64,000 nucleotides of DNA from Fibrobacter succinogenes (GCA_902761355.1 CACWJY010000001.1:62001-126000), one strand, 5' to 3'; numbered from the stretch's first letter, positions 33,269 to 43,199 are shown. Program-made: numbers and translations. Notes: generated by a model not told the origin, from the letters alone.

Positions 33269-35553
33269 GCTTTGCTAGCGCAAAGTTTTTCGAAGTCCGC
33301 GACAGCCATGGGCTTTGCAAAGTAGTAACCCTGGAATAGGTTACAGCCCATTTCATTCAGCATTTTATACTGGTCTTCGGTCTCGACACCTTCGGTGAGC
33401 GAGAATAGCCCGAGGTCGCTCGAAAGTCTGAGCACGTTGCGCAGAATTATTTCCGCCTTGTGGTTGTCCTCAGCCTTGTTTAAGAACTTCATGTCAATCT
33501 TAAGCACATCTAGCGGCATATCCTTAAGCTGGTTCAAGGATGAATAACCGCTACCAAAATCATCCATTTCGACTATGAATCCGGATTTGCGGAATTTGCT
33601 TAAAATGGCCATACGGTTTTCGGCTTCGGTCATCATCACCGTTTCGGTAATTTCGATGCGCAGGCGTGAGGGGTCTAGCTTGAATTCGTCGACTAGATTC
33701 TTGATTTCGGCATAGATGTCCATAAAGTAGAAGTCTTTGGGTGAAATATTCACCGAAATAAAGAGTTTTTCTTTTTCGTCGGTCCAAGAAGAAAGAATTT
33801 CGCAGGCACAGCGCCAAATGTATTTGTCGATTTCGGCAATCATGCCATTCTTTTCGAACGTTGGAATAAACGTGAATGGCGGGAGGAATCCTTCTGTCGG
33901 GTGGATCCAACGTACCAGGGCTTCGGCACCGATAATAGAGCCGTTTTTGTCTACGATGGGTTGCAGGTAGGGGACGATTTGGCGTTGGGCGATAGCTGTT
34001 TCGAGTTCTGCCGATATTTTTTGACTCCAAAGCACTTGGTCGCGCATTTTATCATCGTATATGGCGATGTGCATGTTGTATTCGTTCTTGATGCTTTTTT
34101 GGGCTAGATGCGCACGGTCAAACATGATTGATACGTCTATGCTTGGGTCGGTTACGTGGTAAATGCCCACATGCAATAGGATATGTTGGTCAATAGTTCC
34201 GTTGGAAATAACGAATTTTGAAAGCCTGTCTTCGACAATTCCCAGGCGAACTGTGTTTGTGGGGTAGCATAAACCGAATGCGTCGCCTCCAATACGTCCG
34301 TAGTTCCAGTTGTCTTGGGCTTTTTCCTTAATCCAGTTAGCGACTCTTATAAGAACATTATCGCCAGTGGTATTACCAAAAATGTCATTAACCATTTTGA
34401 AATCTTTGATATCAAAGTAGGCTATGGAATACGATGTTTCCTTGTCGTTGACGATTCTGTTTTTGATGACATTGAACAAGTGTTCTTTGGTAAACAACCC
34501 CGTGAGTTTGTCATGGGTGGCTTCGTAGATCTCTTGCTGTTGTTTCTTGATTTCTGGAGTATTGTCTAGAATGGTGAGGAACGAACCGATTTTCTTATTA
34601 TTGGAATCTGTGACTAAGTGCTTTTTTAAGGTGAAGTATTGAGCATTCTTACCCGAACCAATGACTTGCTTTGAAGACCAGTTGTCATTTCCTTCGCCTA
34701 TATCGTCAAACATGGCTGACAGGCGGTGCTTGACTCTGTCGAGTTTCTCCGTGCTAATCTGCAAAAGCTGGCTCGCGTTATTGTTTATCCAGATGCATCG
34801 GTTGCTTGCGTCAAAGAAGAGTACTGCCTCAGGAATTTTGGAGGCAATGTTGGCAAGCATCCGGTCCAAAAGTCTAAATGGTCTGTAAAAAAGCGAAAAA
34901 TAGAAAATGAGTATGGCGCAAACGGCAAATGCGAGCATTGATCTGTCGATGGGAGTTCTTGAAAAAATGTAGTAGGATTGCCATAAGCTAGCCAAAATCA
35001 TGGTAAAGAGGATGACGTAGTATTTTTCGGCATAAATACGGGGAACACGAATTGCTTTTATAATGAATATAAATAAGGATGTGAAGAATGCTATATAGAC
35101 GATGATACGATGGAAGATCTGCCCTATGTGAGGAACAAGTCTGTAGTAAGGGGCGTTGTCGACCATAATGGCTTCCATGCCAAAAGCCTGCCCAAAGAAT
35201 GGGTTAAATAAATATTGGATAATGTCTAAGGTGAGAATGGCGTATATGACATAGCATTTTTTGCGGTGGCTTCTCCAGGGAATGTGGCAATAGGAAAGTG
35301 TAAAGTCAAACAGGCTAAAGACCATCAGGTCCATGCCGATAAAGTAGGTGTAGCTACCGATGGTGGATAAAAGCTCGTTTTGGGATAGGACAATGATTAG
35401 GTTTCCGACAATAGGAACAATAAACGTGAATTCTAGATACGAAACGGGTAACGCGACGGTCTTTTTTGAACGTCGCGAAATCATTCCGAATAATCCCAAT
35501 AGGACGATTAGTACGGAATAGATGATTGCAAAAGTTAGTCGCATGTAAAACAA
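33265..35553 (-). CDS. Membrane-bound EAL phosphodiesterase with PAS-like and degenerate GGDEF domains
   Basis: 762 aa. About seven or eight membrane helices fill residues 1-225, followed by a PAS-like sensor region (about 235-345). The GGDEF domain (about 350-505) has RIGGDAFG at about 426, so the signature is GGDAF and cyclase activity is doubtful. The EAL domain (about 515-760) keeps its active-site residues: EALVRW at about 544, NIS, ITETV, DDFGSGYSSL, KID and EGVET. This points to a c-di-GMP phosphodiesterase whose GGDEF domain may bind GTP as a regulator. The helices suggest sensing of a membrane or lipid signal. Transcribed alone. Confidence 0.88.
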   Translation of the reverse strand: MFYMRLTFAIIYSVLIVLLGLFGMISRRSKKTVALPVSYLEFTFIVPIVGNLIIVLSQNELLSTIGSYTYFIGMDLMVFSLFDFTLSYCHIPWRSHRKKCYVIYAILTLDIIQYLFNPFFGQAFGMEAIMVDNAPYYRLVPHIGQIFHRIIVYIAFFTSLFIFIIKAIRVPRIYAEKYYVILFTMILASLWQSYYIFSRTPIDRSMLAFAVCAILIFYFSLFYRPFRLLDRMLANIASKIPEAVLFFDASNRCIWINNNASQLLQISTEKLDRVKHRLSAMFDDIGEGNDNWSSKQVIGSGKNAQYFTLKKHLVTDSNNKKIGSFLTILDNTPEIKKQQQEIYEATHDKLTGLFTKEHLFNVIKNRIVNDKETSYSIAYFDIKDFKMVNDIFGNTTGDNVLIRVANWIKEKAQDNWNYGRIGGDAFGLCYPTNTVRLGIVEDRLSKFVISNGTIDQHILLHVGIYHVTDPSIDVSIMFDRAHLAQKSIKNEYNMHIAIYDDKMRDQVLWSQKISAELETAIAQRQIVPYLQPIVDKNGSIIGAEALVRWIHPTEGFLPPFTFIPTFEKNGMIAEIDKYIWRCACEILSSWTDEKEKLFISVNISPKDFYFMDIYAEIKNLVDEFKLDPSRLRIEITETVMMTEAENRMAILSKFRKSGFIVEMDDFGSGYSSLNQLKDMPLDVLKIDMKFLNKAEDNHKAEIILRNVLRLSSDLGLFSLTEGVETEDQYKMLNEMGCNLFQGYYFAKPMAVADFEKLCASKA

Positions 35554-35716
35554 TGTCCTTCTTTTACATAATATATCTAATATATATGAATATTGTCAGT
35601 TTTTTACGAAAATGATATTCCAAATCGGAATATATTAGGGGTAAAAGCTGTTTTTGGGCTTTTTTACGCAAAATTTCCAATTTTTTGACAAAATCATTTT
35701 TATCTTTCTCGTTGAA

Positions 35717-38700
35717 GTGCAGATTACAAAACTAAAGATTTTTGGCTTTAAGTCCTTTGCCCAGAGGACCGAAATCAACTTCCCCACGAAGGGTCTTACG
35801 GCCGTGGTGGGGCCTAATGGTTGCGGTAAATCCAACATTACCGATGCTATCCGCTGGGTGTTAGGCGAACAGAAAGCTGCATCGCTCCGTATGAGCAAGA
35901 TGCAGGACGTGATTTTTAGCGGTACCGAAGAACGTGCCGCCATGAGCCTCGCTGAAGTTTCCATTGTCATCGATAACAGCGATGGAACGCTCAATTCCGA
36001 ATATTCCGAAGTGATTGTGACCCGCCGCGTGCACCGTGACGGTTCGGGCGAATACCTGATTAACAACCAGGAATGCCGCCTGCGCGATGTGCATGCCCTG
36101 CTTTTTGACTCGGGCCTCGGTTCCAGCACCTATTCCCAGATGAACGCCGACATGATCAAGGCGGTTTTGAGCGACAAGGCCGACGACCGCCGTGTGCTGT
36201 TCGAAGAAGCCGCCGGCGTGAGCAAGTACAAGCAACAGCGCAAGGAAACCCGCCGCCAGCTCGAACGCGTGCAGATGGACATGGAACGTGTGGAAGACAA
36301 CCTGCGCAGCGTGCGCCGTTCTGTAAAGCTTTATGAAACGCAGGCCGAAAAGGTGAACGAGTTCAAGCGCCTTAGTAAGCGACTGCGCGAACTGGACTTG
36401 TCGGTCAGTATCGATAAGTTTGACGATATGAAAGAGGGCCTAACGACCCTCGATACTGCGACCCGTCGTCTGAATCACGATGTGGAAAACTCCAAGACTA
36501 ACGCCACGGTTCTTCAGACAAAAATCGATGAAAAGAAGCTCTTGATTGCCGAAGACGAAAACGCCTACCGCGAATTGGAACGCGAGGTGCAGAAGGCGAC
36601 CATCGAGCTCAATGACTTGAACAACAGCATGGGCCGCCTCCGCGACGTGATTTCGAACTTGGAAGCCGCCAATGAAAAGGCTCAAGAAGAAATCGACCGC
36701 AATCAGGCAAAAGTCCAGGAATTGTTGCAGGAACGTGAACGCCTCGAAGAAGAAAACGCCGTCCTCAGTTCCGACAATGATGTCGACGAGATGAATGCGC
36801 TTTTGGAGCGTGAACGAGAAATTTTGCAGGTTATGCGTGACAAACTCGATGACCTGCGTAGCCGGTCTAGGGAACTTTCGAACGAACGCCTGCAGGCGAC
36901 AAACCGTGCGAACGCCCTCAAGAGCCGTTTTGAACGCATGGACGCCGAATCTTCACTTTTGCAGGCGAATCTGGAAAAGTGGCAGAATGAAATGGATTCG
37001 GTGCGCGGTCAAAAAGAATCTGCCGAGACGACTTTGGCCGAAATTAATGCTGGGCTAGAACAGGCCGATGCAGATCTGGAACGCCTGACTGAGCAGCGCT
37101 CTACCCGCGAAGAACGCCTAGATGGTGAACGCGCCGAACTCTTGGATGCGCAAAAGAAACTTCAGGATTTGAAAAATGAAGAAGCCCGTCTTCAGTCGCG
37201 AATCGACGTGCTCGAAAGTGTCGCGAACGAAGGAACTGACGCCAGCCGCTGGCTCATGGAGCACAAGGCGAACCTGGTGGGTGGGCTCCTTGCCGAAAGT
37301 ATCGAAGCCGCTCCGGAATATGCCGCCCAAGTGGAGGCCGCCCTCGGTGACTTGATGGATGCCGTGGTGGTTGCTTCTGACGATGCCGCTGTCGAAGCGG
37401 TGAACGCCATGAAGGGCGAAAATGTGGGGAAGGCTATCCTTGCTCTGGTGGGCGAGACGACCCCTGCTTATGCCGGCTCGGTGATGGGCGAAGGCGTTGT
37501 CGGTTGCCTGAATGACTATGTGAAGGCCGAGGGCGCCGCTGCTGGTTGGCTAAAGTCGTTGCTTTCCCGCTATTATTTGGTTGATAGTCTTTCGACGGCA
37601 GTGCGCCTGGCTCGTGGCATGCGCGACGAAGACCTTTGCTTTGTAGCTCCTGATGCGATTGTACGTACAAGTGGCTTGATTAGCAGCGGTACCGCAACTT
37701 CGGGTACGCTCAGCCGCAAGAATGAAATTGCCGAAGCAAAGGGCCTTTTGGAAGGCGTGGTGAACGAAGTGAACCAGGCCGAAGAAGAAATTGCAAGACT
37801 GCAGTCGCTTGTTGACGAAAATGCCCAAATGCTTTCTTCGATCGATGACGAAATTCGCGAAAAACAAGACATGAAACGCGGTGCTGGTGCCGGCATCTCG
37901 ATACAGAACAATATTGTTGCCGGTTGCGATCGTCGTCTTTCTCAGTTGCAAGGCGAAGTGCAAAATGCTGAAAACAAGATTCGTTTGGCTCAGGAATCCA
38001 AGAACAGCGACCAGGAATTGAACGAAGCTCTTGCGACTTTGGAACGCACCGAAGACGAATACGCTCGCGTGAATGACGAACTTTCGGAACAAGATACGAT
38101 GTTCCGCGAAAAAGAAGAAGAAGTCCGCGAATTGGAACGTTCTGCGCAGGACAAGAATGCAAAGTTGACGCAGAATACGAACCGCTTGGCTTCTATTGCC
38201 GAACAGGTGGACTTCCTCGAAAATTCTGTGCGCAGTCGTGGCGAAGAAATTGAAAAGAACCGCGCAACCATCGAGAAAAACGAAGAGGACGCAAAGGGCG
38301 TTGCCGATCAGGTACAGTCCAAGGATTCTGCTCTCCGCGAACTCGAAAATCAGCGCGATTTGGCCCGAGAAAAGTATGAACTTGTTTCGGGCGACCTCGA
38401 AGAATGGCGTAGCGAAGTCAACCGTCTCCGCGACGACATGATCGAGAAGATGAAGGAATTGAACGATGTGGGCCGCAGACAAGAAGCTCTGCAGGCGAAT
38501 ATCGACCGCTTGACCGAACGTATTACAAACGAATACAGTGTCGATCTTTCGAACCCCGAAGATGTGGAAAGGGTTGAGTACTCTCAGCCCGAAGCCGACC
38601 GTGAAATCCGCGAACTCCGCGGAAAGATCAAGGAACTGGGCCCCATCAACGTGAACGTGATGGAAGACTACGAAGACGAAAAGAAACGTCTTTTGGAAGT

Positions 38701-39271
38701 GGAAGCGCAGTTCGATGACTTGGATCGTGCTCGTGCTTCGCTCGACCGCACCATCACCAAGCTGGACGACATTGCCCGCAGTCGTTACTTGGATACGTTT
38801 GCTCGTATTCAGAAGAACTTCCAGTTCGTGTTCAGTAAGCTGTTCCTGAATGGCGAAACCAAGATGAGCCTTGTCGAAAAGGTGGACGAAATGGGCAAGC
38901 CCATGGATATCCTCGATGCCGACATCGAAATCAACGTGCGCCCGACGGGTAAGAAAATGCGCGGTATTAAGGCGCTTTCCGGTGGCGAACACGCTCTGAC
39001 TGCGACGGCACTCCTGTTTGCCATCTACATGGAAAAGCCGTCTCCGTACTGCGTGCTGGACGAAGTTGATGGTCCGTTGGATGATGCTAACGTGGGTCGT
39101 TTCATGGCGCTACTCCGCGAATTCAGTAAGCAGACCTTGTTCATCGTGGTGACGCATAACAAGCGTACCATGGCCGAAGCCGATATGCTCTATGGTGTGA
39201 CGCAGGAAATCAAGGGTATTTCTCGCATCGCCAGCGTGCAGCTCGCCGACGCTACCAAATTCGCTATATAA
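35717..39271 (+). CDS. smc: Chromosome segregation protein SMC
   Basis: 1184 aa from the GTG at 35717, which starts the canonical MQITKLKIFGFKSFAQ; a TTG at 35654 would add a non-conserved hydrophobic 21 residues. Walker A is GPNGCGKS (residues 32-39). Two long coiled coils flank a hinge at roughly 490-660. The C-terminal head has the ABC signature LSGGEHALTATAL and Walker B YCVLDEVDGPLDD. It forms the condensin ATPase that organises and segregates the chromosome. No scpA or scpB is next to it. Confidence 0.95.
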   Translation: MQITKLKIFGFKSFAQRTEINFPTKGLTAVVGPNGCGKSNITDAIRWVLGEQKAASLRMSKMQDVIFSGTEERAAMSLAEVSIVIDNSDGTLNSEYSEVIVTRRVHRDGSGEYLINNQECRLRDVHALLFDSGLGSSTYSQMNADMIKAVLSDKADDRRVLFEEAAGVSKYKQQRKETRRQLERVQMDMERVEDNLRSVRRSVKLYETQAEKVNEFKRLSKRLRELDLSVSIDKFDDMKEGLTTLDTATRRLNHDVENSKTNATVLQTKIDEKKLLIAEDENAYRELEREVQKATIELNDLNNSMGRLRDVISNLEAANEKAQEEIDRNQAKVQELLQERERLEEENAVLSSDNDVDEMNALLEREREILQVMRDKLDDLRSRSRELSNERLQATNRANALKSRFERMDAESSLLQANLEKWQNEMDSVRGQKESAETTLAEINAGLEQADADLERLTEQRSTREERLDGERAELLDAQKKLQDLKNEEARLQSRIDVLESVANEGTDASRWLMEHKANLVGGLLAESIEAAPEYAAQVEAALGDLMDAVVVASDDAAVEAVNAMKGENVGKAILALVGETTPAYAGSVMGEGVVGCLNDYVKAEGAAAGWLKSLLSRYYLVDSLSTAVRLARGMRDEDLCFVAPDAIVRTSGLISSGTATSGTLSRKNEIAEAKGLLEGVVNEVNQAEEEIARLQSLVDENAQMLSSIDDEIREKQDMKRGAGAGISIQNNIVAGCDRRLSQLQGEVQNAENKIRLAQESKNSDQELNEALATLERTEDEYARVNDELSEQDTMFREKEEEVRELERSAQDKNAKLTQNTNRLASIAEQVDFLENSVRSRGEEIEKNRATIEKNEEDAKGVADQVQSKDSALRELENQRDLAREKYELVSGDLEEWRSEVNRLRDDMIEKMKELNDVGRRQEALQANIDRLTERITNEYSVDLSNPEDVERVEYSQPEADREIRELRGKIKELGPINVNVMEDYEDEKKRLLEVEAQFDDLDRARASLDRTITKLDDIARSRYLDTFARIQKNFQFVFSKLFLNGETKMSLVEKVDEMGKPMDILDADIEINVRPTGKKMRGIKALSGGEHALTATALLFAIYMEKPSPYCVLDEVDGPLDDANVGRFMALLREFSKQTLFIVVTHNKRTMAEADMLYGVTQEIKGISRIASVQLADATKFAI

Positions 39272-39275
39272 GACC

Positions 39276-39353
39276 GGGCTGGCTAAATTCTGCAGAATCC
39301 TTACTCTGGAGCCAGCCCCCTCGCCACCGCCCCAGCTTAACGTCTGGGGCTTT
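39276..39353 (+). terminator. Two tandem hairpins downstream of smc
   Basis: gggctggct (39276-39284) pairs with agccagccc (39310-39318) around a 25-nt loop that itself contains the palindrome attctgcagaat. Then gccccag (39329-39335) pairs with ctggggc (39344-39350) and runs into TTT. The second looks like the functional terminator. Confidence 0.65.
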
Positions 39354-39423
39354 GTGGCTCACGGGAGACTGTTCGGCTTTATATTTTTCTATCTTTATGC
39401 TTGTTCCCTAAATCAGTTTTATT

Positions 39424-40596
39424 ATGATTAGTATTACCAAGCTTTTGATGGATACCCCGAATTATGGGGATCAGTTGCGTTATGAACCTAAGGCTCATGA
39501 ATGTAAAAATGGTGTAGCTCCTGGTCGTGGCCCTGTGGTGGTGTGGAACTGCACCAAGACTTGTAATTTGAGTTGCGTGCATTGTTATGCACGTTCCGAG
39601 GCTATCAAGTATCAGAATGAATTGACGCACGAAGAAGGCTTGGCCTTGATCGATCAGTTGGCTGATTTTAAGGTGCCTGTCATTTTGTTTAGTGGTGGAG
39701 AACCTCTGCTGCGCCCCGATTTCTTTGAATTGGCGAATTATGCAGCCTCTAAGGGCATTCGTCCGACCATCAGTACCAATGGCACCTGCATTACGCCCGA
39801 TGTGGCTAAAAAGCTCAAGGACATGGGCGTTGGCTATGTGGGCATTAGTTTGGACGGCTGCGAAGCGACTCACGATAAGTTCCGTGGTAAAGAGGGGGCT
39901 TACAAACTTGCTCTTCGTGGTATCCGCAATTGTGTGGCAACTGGACAGAAGGTGGGGCTGCGCTTTACGATTACGCGGTACAACGTGCAAGACTTGAATG
40001 CCATTTTTGACTTGCTCGAAGCAGAAAACATTGATCGCGTGTGTTTCTATCACCTTGTTTATAGCGGTCGTGGTTCTGCAATGGTTCAAAATGATTTGAA
40101 CCATGAAGAAAGCCGCAAGGCCATGGACCTGATTATCGACCGTACGCTTGATTTTAAAAAGCGTGGAATCGATAAAGAAATTTTGACGGTTGATAACCAC
40201 GCCGACGCCGTTTATCTGTATTTGCGTATGAAACGCGAAGATCCGGCCCGTGCCGAAAAGGTTCTGGAACTTATCCAGCGCAATGGTGGCAATCGTAGCG
40301 GTATGGCCTTTGGTAACATTGACAGTATTGGTAACGTTCATCCTGACCAGTTTACGCAATACATTACGCTTGGCAATGTTCGTGAGCGTAGTTTCGGTGA
40401 CATCTGGAGCGATGAAAGCAATCCGATTATGGCTGGCCTGAAGAATCGTAAGCCAATTTTAAAGGGTCGCTGCCCCAAGTGCGCTTACCTGAACCTTTGT
40501 AATGGTAACTTCCGCACCCGCGCTGAGGCTGTCACTGGTGATTTCTGGGAACAGGATCCTGCTTGCTACCTGACCGACGAAGAAGTTGGTTTGTAA
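39424..40596 (+). CDS. ahbC: Radical SAM AhbC, 12,18-didecarboxysirohaem deacetylase
   Basis: 390 aa. The N-terminal ISITKLLMDTPNYGDQLRY and PVVVWNCTKTCNLSCVHC block is that of AhbC, with the radical SAM cysteines at 47, 51 and 54. FSGGEPLLRPDFFELA and STNGTCITPD follow. A second cysteine set near the C-terminus (RCPKCAYLNLCNGN, DPACYL) would hold an auxiliary cluster. In the Ahb pathway it removes acetate side chains from 12,18-didecarboxysirohaem to give iron-coproporphyrin III. The ahbA-ahbB fusion follows after a palindromic repeat, and ahbD is 21 kb away among haem genes. The chief alternative would be a NirJ-like enzyme, but no nir genes are present. Confidence 0.85.
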   Translation: MISITKLLMDTPNYGDQLRYEPKAHECKNGVAPGRGPVVVWNCTKTCNLSCVHCYARSEAIKYQNELTHEEGLALIDQLADFKVPVILFSGGEPLLRPDFFELANYAASKGIRPTISTNGTCITPDVAKKLKDMGVGYVGISLDGCEATHDKFRGKEGAYKLALRGIRNCVATGQKVGLRFTITRYNVQDLNAIFDLLEAENIDRVCFYHLVYSGRGSAMVQNDLNHEESRKAMDLIIDRTLDFKKRGIDKEILTVDNHADAVYLYLRMKREDPARAEKVLELIQRNGGNRSGMAFGNIDSIGNVHPDQFTQYITLGNVRERSFGDIWSDESNPIMAGLKNRKPILKGRCPKCAYLNLCNGNFRTRAEAVTGDFWEQDPACYLTDEEVGL

Positions 40597-40597
40597 C

Positions 40598-40632
40598 ACG
40601 TCATTGCGAGGAACGTAGTGACGAAGCAATCC
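40598..40632. repeat. Palindromic repeat (ATTGC/GCAAT type) abutting the ahbAB start codon
   Basis: The element (acgtcattgcgagg ... agcaatcc) ends directly at the ATG at 40633. It contains an in-frame GTG at 40618 that could serve as an alternative start adding MTKQS. Nearly identical to the copy at 20195. Confidence 0.85.
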
Positions 40633-41604
40633 ATGACCGAACTTGAACAAAATCTCCTTGCAATCATCCAGGACGCTTTCCCGTTAGAAAAACGCCCCTA
40701 TAAGGCGCTTGCGGAACAGCTGGGCTCTGATGAACAGACCGTTTTTGCTGCGGTCGAAAACCTGCGAAATACAGGAATTATTCGGCGCATCGGTGGAATT
40801 TATGATTCCAAAAAGTTGGGCTTCACCTCGAGACTTTGTGCTGGCAAGGTGCCTACTGTCAAAAATGGTGCCAAAGATGATTCTGCTCTCGTAAAATTTG
40901 CCGAAATTGTAAATGAAATTCCCGCAATTACGCATAATTACGTACGCAGCCATGAATATAACGTGTGGTTTACGGTTATTGGTGAATCAGAAGATGTTAT
41001 CTGTAAAATTGTAGACGAAGTTTGTTCTAAAACGGCTCTTCGCGATGTTCATGTGCTTGCGGCAACAAAAAAGTTTAAAATCAATACGGTGATGACGCAA
41101 TCGCCTCGCCGTACGAGCTCTAAACCTGTTGCAGATAGGGAACATTCTAGGCAAAACATCGAAAATACGGTGTCGAAGGATCTTTCTTTAATGGATCGCT
41201 CTCGTATCCATGTCGCTTGTGGTGATATTCCTCACACGCTTACCCCTTATGCCGATTGGGGTGTCTCCGTCGATGGGCTTCGCGAGGATCTTCAGCAAAA
41301 GCGAATGCGTCGTTTGGGGGCGATTCTTCGACATCAGAATGCCGGTTTTGCCTATAATGCCATGGTTTGCTTTGATTCTGCTGAGGGTGGCGATGTTCTC
41401 GCAAATAATCCCCATGTGTCTCATTGCTATGAACGCCCGGTATTTGAAGGCTTTCCTTATCGCCTGTATGCCATGATGCATGCTCAATCTGCCGAGGATT
41501 TAGACCTCTATATTAAAGAGGCGGCACACTCTATAGGCGATCCGGACTACGTTATTTTGAATTCCATACAAGAACTCAAAAAGACCAGCTATAGTTTTTT
41601 TTAG
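40633..41604 (+). CDS. ahbAB: Fused sirohaem decarboxylase AhbA-AhbB
   Basis: 323 aa from the ATG at 40633. Two Lrp/AsnC-like decarboxylase domains lie in tandem. The first (about 3-160) has LAIIQDAFPLEKRPYKALAE, RRIGGIYDSKKLGF and THNYVRSHEYNVWFTV, as in AhbA. The second (about 180-323) has GDIPHTLTPYADWGV, RRLGAILRHQNAGF, VSHCYERP and YRLYAMMHAQ, as in AhbB. In Desulfovibrio and archaea these are two proteins forming a heterodimer; here they are one chain. Together they decarboxylate sirohaem at C12 and C18. The linker (about 160-178) is polar. An alternative view as a transcription regulator is unlikely because both conserved catalytic blocks are present next to ahbC. Confidence 0.88.
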   Translation: MTELEQNLLAIIQDAFPLEKRPYKALAEQLGSDEQTVFAAVENLRNTGIIRRIGGIYDSKKLGFTSRLCAGKVPTVKNGAKDDSALVKFAEIVNEIPAITHNYVRSHEYNVWFTVIGESEDVICKIVDEVCSKTALRDVHVLAATKKFKINTVMTQSPRRTSSKPVADREHSRQNIENTVSKDLSLMDRSRIHVACGDIPHTLTPYADWGVSVDGLREDLQQKRMRRLGAILRHQNAGFAYNAMVCFDSAEGGDVLANNPHVSHCYERPVFEGFPYRLYAMMHAQSAEDLDLYIKEAAHSIGDPDYVILNSIQELKKTSYSFF

Positions 41605-41708
41605 AAAAAATGTGTCCAATTTCACAATTTGGACGTAATGACCGTATAAATGAGCTTTCAAATTATCGTTTTGTAAGTTTCTTTTTATATTTATAAAGGA
41701 ATTAATTA

Positions 41709-43190
41709 ATGGAGCGATTTATGTCCTTAAAGCGGTTGTTTTTGTCGGGTTTGTGTGCAGCCTCATTTTTGTTTGCGCAAGAAACTCCCCAGGCCCCAGT
41801 GCAGACTCCTGTCGCTCCAGTGCAAGTGGCCCCAGTGGATTCATCGCTGTCTGAACAGCCGACTCTTGTGCAATCTGCCAATGTGGCTGGAGTCATTAGT
41901 TCCAATAACAAGGGAACAACCGTTTCTGTGTTTGTGAAGTCTCCGCAAGAAATTCAGGCGTTTAAGGATGAATTGAAAAACTTGCAGACTATGGCCGGGG
42001 ATTCTAATCCGGAAATTGACGCCCTTTTGAAAAAGGCTAATCGTATTGCCGAATTAAACGATCGATGCGCCTCTATTTCTTTAAACGATTTGTTGGATAC
42101 GACTTGCGGACGCTTTTATGAAGTAGAACTCCCGGCTTTCGAAAACGAATACATGGAATTGACCGGTGAAATTCGATTGGGTTCCATGCGCATGGCGACA
42201 ACTCTCGATGAACGAATCCGCCAGTTGGCCAGTTGCTCTGAGGCTTTGACGAGTATTGTGGTTAGCAGGGATCAGTTGCTCCGTTTGCGTGGTAATGTTT
42301 ACTTGGAACCTATCAATTATAGCGGAGACTTTGATGCTGAGTACGACTTTGCCCTTTCGTATGACCCGGTCCGCGTAGAACAGCAACAGCGTCTTGCAAA
42401 CCTCTGGATTGAAAAGTGCGGCTCTATAGTGCTCCGCCAGTCGGGTTCTGATTTTGCTCCGATGTTTGTGGCGACCATGAAAATGAAAAACGATAGCCTC
42501 AAAAAGGCGGGGTCCAACGTCAAGTTTATGATGAACCGTAAAACGCTTTCTTTGCGTGTGGACATGCGTCGTCCGGTTAACGGGGCCTACTATTTGAATG
42601 GTATGCGTTTGTTTGAAAAAACGATAGAGGCCGACAAACAGTATTCCAACTTGTTCTTTGACCTTAAAACAAAAAAGGCAGAATGGAGTCAACCTAAAGA
42701 CGCTGTTATTCAAGACTTTAAGGGCCGTCAGGTTTTCAAGAAGCTAAAGAATATGGAAATGATTGGCCGCTGGACCTGGGATGCCGAAAAAATGCCCGAA
42801 GTAATAGACTATGCTTCGAATCAGGACGAATCCGATGTGATGACGATGGAGGATTCTCTCACTTACATGAAGGGTATGGAAGAATTGAGCCTGCTTGAAA
42901 AAGATGCCGAAAAGGCTAGAAAGGCTGCTGAAAGTGCTAGCGGTAAAAATGGGGCAAAAAAGATTCATTGGGTTCCGATTGCAATTTCGGGTGCAGTGGC
43001 GGTTGCCGGTGGAGTCATGGCTGCCGTGTTCAACAACAAGGCCAAGTCTGCGAGCGAAGAAACCCCAATGAATCCGGCTGAATATAACGACCAACACGAC
43101 AAAATCAAAAAGAATCAGCAGATGCGAAATGTTTCTCTCGGTATAATGGCTGCTGGTCTTGTTGGCGTTGGCGTTACATTCCTGTTTTAG
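41709..43190 (+). CDS. Hypothetical exported protein with C-terminal membrane segments
   Basis: 493 aa from the ATG at 41709 (AAAGGA upstream); the ATG at 41721 with GGAG before it is an equally good start and gives a cleaner signal peptide (MSLKRLFLSGLCAASFLFAQ). A Pro/Val/Gln-rich stretch follows. The middle is an unrecognised globular region (LDDRCASISL-like, GRFYEVELPAFENEYMELTG). Near the C-terminus two hydrophobic helices (WVPIAISGAVAVAGGVMAAV and MAAGLVGVGVTFLF) flank a charged loop. It is followed after 9 nt by the FISUMP lipoprotein gene and then hemA, so it may head that operon. Confidence 0.6.
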   Translation: MERFMSLKRLFLSGLCAASFLFAQETPQAPVQTPVAPVQVAPVDSSLSEQPTLVQSANVAGVISSNNKGTTVSVFVKSPQEIQAFKDELKNLQTMAGDSNPEIDALLKKANRIAELNDRCASISLNDLLDTTCGRFYEVELPAFENEYMELTGEIRLGSMRMATTLDERIRQLASCSEALTSIVVSRDQLLRLRGNVYLEPINYSGDFDAEYDFALSYDPVRVEQQQRLANLWIEKCGSIVLRQSGSDFAPMFVATMKMKNDSLKKAGSNVKFMMNRKTLSLRVDMRRPVNGAYYLNGMRLFEKTIEADKQYSNLFFDLKTKKAEWSQPKDAVIQDFKGRQVFKKLKNMEMIGRWTWDAEKMPEVIDYASNQDESDVMTMEDSLTYMKGMEELSLLEKDAEKARKAAESASGKNGAKKIHWVPIAISGAVAVAGGVMAAVFNNKAKSASEETPMNPAEYNDQHDKIKKNQQMRNVSLGIMAAGLVGVGVTFLF

Positions 43191-43199
43191 GAGGTCCAA

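Noticed and set aside
40633..41604. AsnC/Lrp-type transcription regulator
   Set aside because: The winged-helix-like part is present, but RRIGG/RRLGA and VSHCYERP blocks and linkage to ahbC identify a sirohaem decarboxylase.
41614..41634. gtccaa/ttggac hairpin after ahbAB as a terminator
   Set aside because: Only six pairs, mostly weak, and no T run after it.
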